A stretch of 8,892 nucleotides of DNA from Betaproteobacteria bacterium (GTDB lineage Bacteria > Pseudomonadota > Gammaproteobacteria > Burkholderiales > Burkholderiaceae), in the NCBI GenBank assembly GCA_013205155.1, contig JABMMT010000011.1, forward strand, positions 1 through 8,892, written 5' to 3'. Under the pieces are notes generated by a model. It did no database searches. It worked only from the letters and a program-made list of their open reading frames with translations, and had not been told where the DNA came from. The translations under genes were made by a program, and so were the position numbers. This document shows, piece after piece, positions 7,388 to 8,892 of the stretch (the stretch's first letter is position 1; every line of letters starts with the position of its first letter).

Positions 7388-7476
7388 GTATCGCCTTAAC
7401 CGCATAAATGACTTTGGCGCTTCCTGATGGTGTGATGCCAAGATCGGCTAACTCAGCATCTAGGCAATATGGGAAT
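7388..7476. other. Short convergent gap with no clear terminator
   Basis: The gap separates the converging MR/MLE and fic genes. TTGGC (7414-7418) and GCCAA (7437-7441) are a 5-bp inverted repeat with a long loop and no T-run, too weak to call a terminator. On the - strand a short open frame (7493 down to 7353) reads like protein, for example LDAELADLGITPSGSAKV, but has no start codon and no ribosome site. It may be a relic of a deleted gene. Confidence 0.3.
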
Positions 7477-8556
7477 TTAGTGCTTAAGTAACTCTAAGAA
7501 AGCGGGGTTGAGAAATAATATTTCTCGACCCACTTTGAGATTCTGTAGAACACCGATATCACATAGGCGCTTTAAGTGGACAGAAGCTGTCTGACGCTTT
7601 GCTAGATTAGCATCCACCACATCACTAATTCGGCAATATGGCTGAATGAAAATCAGATCTGCTAGCTCTCGCGTGTAAATATGAGGAGCTTCTTCACGAA
7701 TTTTATTTGCCGTCTCATTTAATAAGGAGCGGATGCTCTTAATCTTGGCAGTAGTTGAGATAGCGGTTTCAGTAACTGCCTTGAGCATATACAGAATCCA
7801 GTCTTCCCATTGCCCATTAGCAGTGACGGCATTGAGTAGACGATAGTATTCAGCCTTGTTCTCAATAATGTAACGAGATAAGTAGAGAGCCGGGATGCTA
7901 AGCAATTCCTTTTCTACTAGATACAGCAAATTCAAGACACGACCAGTTCTGCCGTTACCATCATTAAATGGATGGATTGCCTCAAACTGGTAGTGCATTA
8001 CCGCCATACGAATTAATGGATCAAATTCTTCAGCTTCGTGAATAAACTTTTCCCAATTGCTTAATTTTTCTCTTAGCAAAGATTCGCCTTCTGGTGGCGT
8101 GTAAATGATGTCCCCAGTGACATCATTTAACAATGCTGTTCCTGGAGTTTTACGAATATCGAGATCATTCCCTTTGATGGTCCTGCAAACCTCTACTGCT
8201 GTAGCGGTAGTCAAGGGGCGCTCAGATAAATGTTTGTATCCGCTATACAGGGCAGTGCGATAGCGCAATGCTTCTTTGGTTGCTAAATCAGCGCCACCAT
8301 CCATATCGTTCGCATACTGAAACAAGCGATCTGTTGTGGTGACAATATTTTCAATCTCCGAACTAGCCTGTGCCTCTAATAAAGGGATGGTGTTAATCAG
8401 TACCCCTTGGTTGGGGATCAGGTCACCTGCAATCTTTAATCCACCAAGAGCTGCGCGAGCTTCGATACAGGCTTTCAGAATTGCCTTGGACTCAATATCT
8501 GCCTTAGGGGGCAGTAAAGGGAGTTCGTTGTACGGTTTTTTAGGGTCAAAGGTCAT
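7477..8556 (-). CDS. Fic family protein, class II, with C-terminal winged helix
   Basis: A 359-aa protein with three parts. The N-terminal Fic_N-type helical region (about 1-90) holds the inhibitory motif (S/T)xxxE(G/N) as Ser65-SEI-Glu69-Asn70 in EAQASSEIENI. The Fic core (about 100-230) has the flap YTPPEGE (152-158) and the full catalytic motif HPFNDGNGRTGR (195-206). The C-terminal winged helix (about 290-355) includes QPYCRISDVV and AKRQTASVHLKRL. His195 would deprotonate the target hydroxyl and Arg203 bind nucleotide phosphates, so the enzyme should move AMP (or another nucleotide part) from NTP to a target protein, with Glu69 restraining it. The layout matches the Shewanella-type class II Fic proteins of about 370 aa. 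The target is unknown; no separate antitoxin gene is seen, as expected for self-inhibited Fic. The winged helix could bind DNA, perhaps its own upstream repeats. ATG 8556 has AGGA at 8569-8572 on its 5' side. Confidence 0.95.
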   Translation of the reverse strand: MTFDPKKPYNELPLLPPKADIESKAILKACIEARAALGGLKIAGDLIPNQGVLINTIPLLEAQASSEIENIVTTTDRLFQYANDMDGGADLATKEALRYRTALYSGYKHLSERPLTTATAVEVCRTIKGNDLDIRKTPGTALLNDVTGDIIYTPPEGESLLREKLSNWEKFIHEAEEFDPLIRMAVMHYQFEAIHPFNDGNGRTGRVLNLLYLVEKELLSIPALYLSRYIIENKAEYYRLLNAVTANGQWEDWILYMLKAVTETAISTTAKIKSIRSLLNETANKIREEAPHIYTRELADLIFIQPYCRISDVVDANLAKRQTASVHLKRLCDIGVLQNLKVGREILFLNPAFLELLKH

Positions 8557-8577
8557 GTGTCGATTTTTTCCTGATTT

Positions 8578-8604
8578 ATCGACATTTTACCAAAAAATGT
8601 CGAT
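8578..8604. repeat. Perfect 11-bp inverted repeat at the fic promoter
   Basis: ATCGACATTTT (8578-8588) and AAAATGTCGAT (8594-8604) are perfect complements with the 5-nt centre ACCAA. This is the longest exact inverted repeat in the array and covers the likely -10 element of fic, so a protein bound here would block transcription. A second, shorter dyad shares its right arm: ATGTCGA (8597-8603) and TCGACAT (8609-8615). Confidence 0.7.
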
Positions 8605-8612
8605 TCAGTCGA
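8584..8612 (-). promoter_or_regulatory. Candidate sigma-70 promoter of fic
   Basis: On the - strand, TAAAAT (8589-8584) resembles a -10 box and TCGACT (8612-8607) a poor -35 box, with 17 bp between them. Transcription would start near 8577, leaving about 20 nt of leader that contains the AGGA ribosome site. Both boxes overlap copies of the TCGACAT element. The -35 match is only 4 of 6, so this is tentative. Confidence 0.35.
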
Positions 8613-8685
8613 CATAATGTGAAAACATGTCTAAAAAGTAGGTTTTTATCGACATATAAATGACATATGTTGATCAGATCGACAT

Positions 8686-8804
8686 ACTAAGTAATGAGGC
8701 TCTTGATCCCTTTATCCGTAAGCTTTCCAGAAATACCCCCAGAGGTTTTGGCTAAAGCTGGATTTAGAAAGAGCATGATGGCCTTGCGGGCCATTATCTA
8801 TAAG
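8686..8804. other. Spacer between the operator array and the ssrA terminator
   Basis: No supported gene. A 46-codon + frame from ATG 8694 ends inside the ssrA terminator stem and has no good ribosome site, so it is probably chance. One hairpin can form from ATGGCC (8778-8783) and GGCCAT (8789-8794) with the loop TTGCG. It lacks a T-run on either strand. Confidence 0.4.
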
Positions 8805-8832
8805 AAAAAACGCCACCCTGGTGGGTGGCGTT
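8805..8832 (-). terminator. Rho-independent terminator of ssrA
   Basis: AACGCCACCC (8809-8818) and GGGTGGCGTT (8823-8832) form a perfect 10-bp, GC-rich stem with a 4-nt loop. Read on the - strand the stem is followed by a run of T that continues to 8805, the classic layout. It lies 21 bp beyond the tmRNA CCA end. A second small hairpin, AGTCTG (8833-8838) with CAGACT (8842-8847), lies between the two and may help 3' processing. Confidence 0.9.
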
Positions 8833-8853
8833 AGTCTGTTACAGACTTCAAAA

Positions 8854-8892
8854 TGGTGGAGTCGGCGGGAATCGAACCCGCGTCCGCAAATC
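8854..8892 (-). ncRNA. ssrA: tmRNA, 3' tRNA-like end only
   Basis: Read on the - strand the edge gives TTTGCGGACGCGGGTTCGA, then TTCCCGC, CGACTCC, A and an encoded CCA ending at 8854. GCGGG/CCCGC is the T-stem and TTCGATT its loop, and CGACTCC is the 3' half of the acceptor stem. The segment GGACGCGGGTTC is the hallmark of bacterial tmRNA 3' ends, including E. coli ssrA, which separates it from an ordinary tRNA. tmRNA rescues stalled ribosomes together with SmpB. The reading frame for the tag peptide and the 5' acceptor half lie outside the window. An ordinary tRNA remains possible but is less likely. Confidence 0.85.

Larger units (their letters stand above)
8557..8685 (-). promoter_or_regulatory. 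Array of phased TCGACAT sites upstream of fic (candidate operator)
   Basis: Four exact TCGACAT copies start at 8579, 8609, 8649 and 8679, all on the + strand. Four opposite-strand copies start at 8557 (GTGTCGA), 8597 (ATGTCGA, exact), 8627 (ATGTCTA) and 8667 (ATGTTGA). Every same-strand step is 30 or 40 bp. Two modules share the layout TCGACAT, 11 bp, ATGT(C/T)GA, 5 bp, TCGACAT: 8579-8615 and 8649-8685. The whole array ends at the fic start codon. Near-multiples of 10 bp put the sites on one helix face, the pattern of a cooperatively bound regulator. The binder is inferred: Fic itself through its winged helix, or an unlinked factor. Confidence 0.75.

Noticed and set aside
8557..8690. CRISPR array as explanation of the repeated TCGACAT units
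   Set aside because: The repeated unit is 7 bp, occurs in both orientations with spacings of 5-15 bp, and there are no cas genes; this is operator-like, not CRISPR.
8694..8834. 46-codon + frame between the operator array and ssrA
   Set aside because: It stops inside the ssrA terminator stem, lacks a convincing ribosome site, and matches no family I recognise.

Overview
The window looks like a chromosomal stretch of a betaproteobacterium of the order Burkholderiales, probably a low-GC, Polynucleobacter-like freshwater member of Burkholderiaceae. Three things point there: a Bug/TctC-type solute receptor set in a tripartite tricarboxylate transporter (TTT) operon, the AT-leaning codon use with short intergenic gaps, and the 3' end of a bacterial tmRNA gene at the right edge. 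The genus is inference, because no rRNA or other phylogenetic marker lies in the window.

Positions 1-7387 hold seven genes, all on the + strand: the C-terminal four fifths of a class III (CaiB/BaiF) CoA-transferase, a crotonase-fold protein, a first mandelate racemase/muconate lactonizing enzyme-like (MR/MLE) protein, the TTT genes in the order receptor (tctC), small membrane subunit (tctB), large membrane subunit (tctA), and a second, clearly different MR/MLE-like protein. Gaps are 130, 76, 48, 22, 30 and 64 bp, and no convincing terminator separates the genes. They read as one catabolic operon or two closely linked ones. The receptor captures a carboxylate in the periplasm and TctAB brings it in. 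The enolase-superfamily enzymes would then dehydrate, racemise or otherwise act next to a carboxylate, and the CoA-transferase and crotonase homologue would handle a CoA thioester. The substrate cannot be read from sequence. Three of the four enzymes depart from the textbook active site: the crotonase lacks both catalytic glutamates, and both MR/MLE proteins lack the second Lys of KxK, the Asp of the His-Asp dyad and the usual third metal-ligand Glu. The first MR/MLE protein also lacks the dyad His.

Positions 7477-8556 hold one convergent - strand gene, a class II Fic protein (N-terminal inhibitory helix, Fic core, C-terminal winged helix), probably an AMPylator or related enzyme. Its upstream region (8557-8690) carries the most ordered non-coding signal in the window. 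Eight copies or near-copies of TCGACAT lie in alternating orientation. The four + copies start at 8579, 8609, 8649 and 8679; the four - copies start at 8557, 8597, 8627 and 8667. They build two identically spaced 37-bp three-site modules 70 bp apart and overlap the likely fic promoter, so this is probably a cooperative operator array.

The right edge (8805-8892) holds a strong rho-independent terminator and the 3' tRNA-like end of tmRNA (ssrA), both on the - strand. The 3' end of ssrA is a known integration site for islands, so the fic gene and possibly the catabolic cluster may be accessory DNA. I found no integrase or second att copy here.
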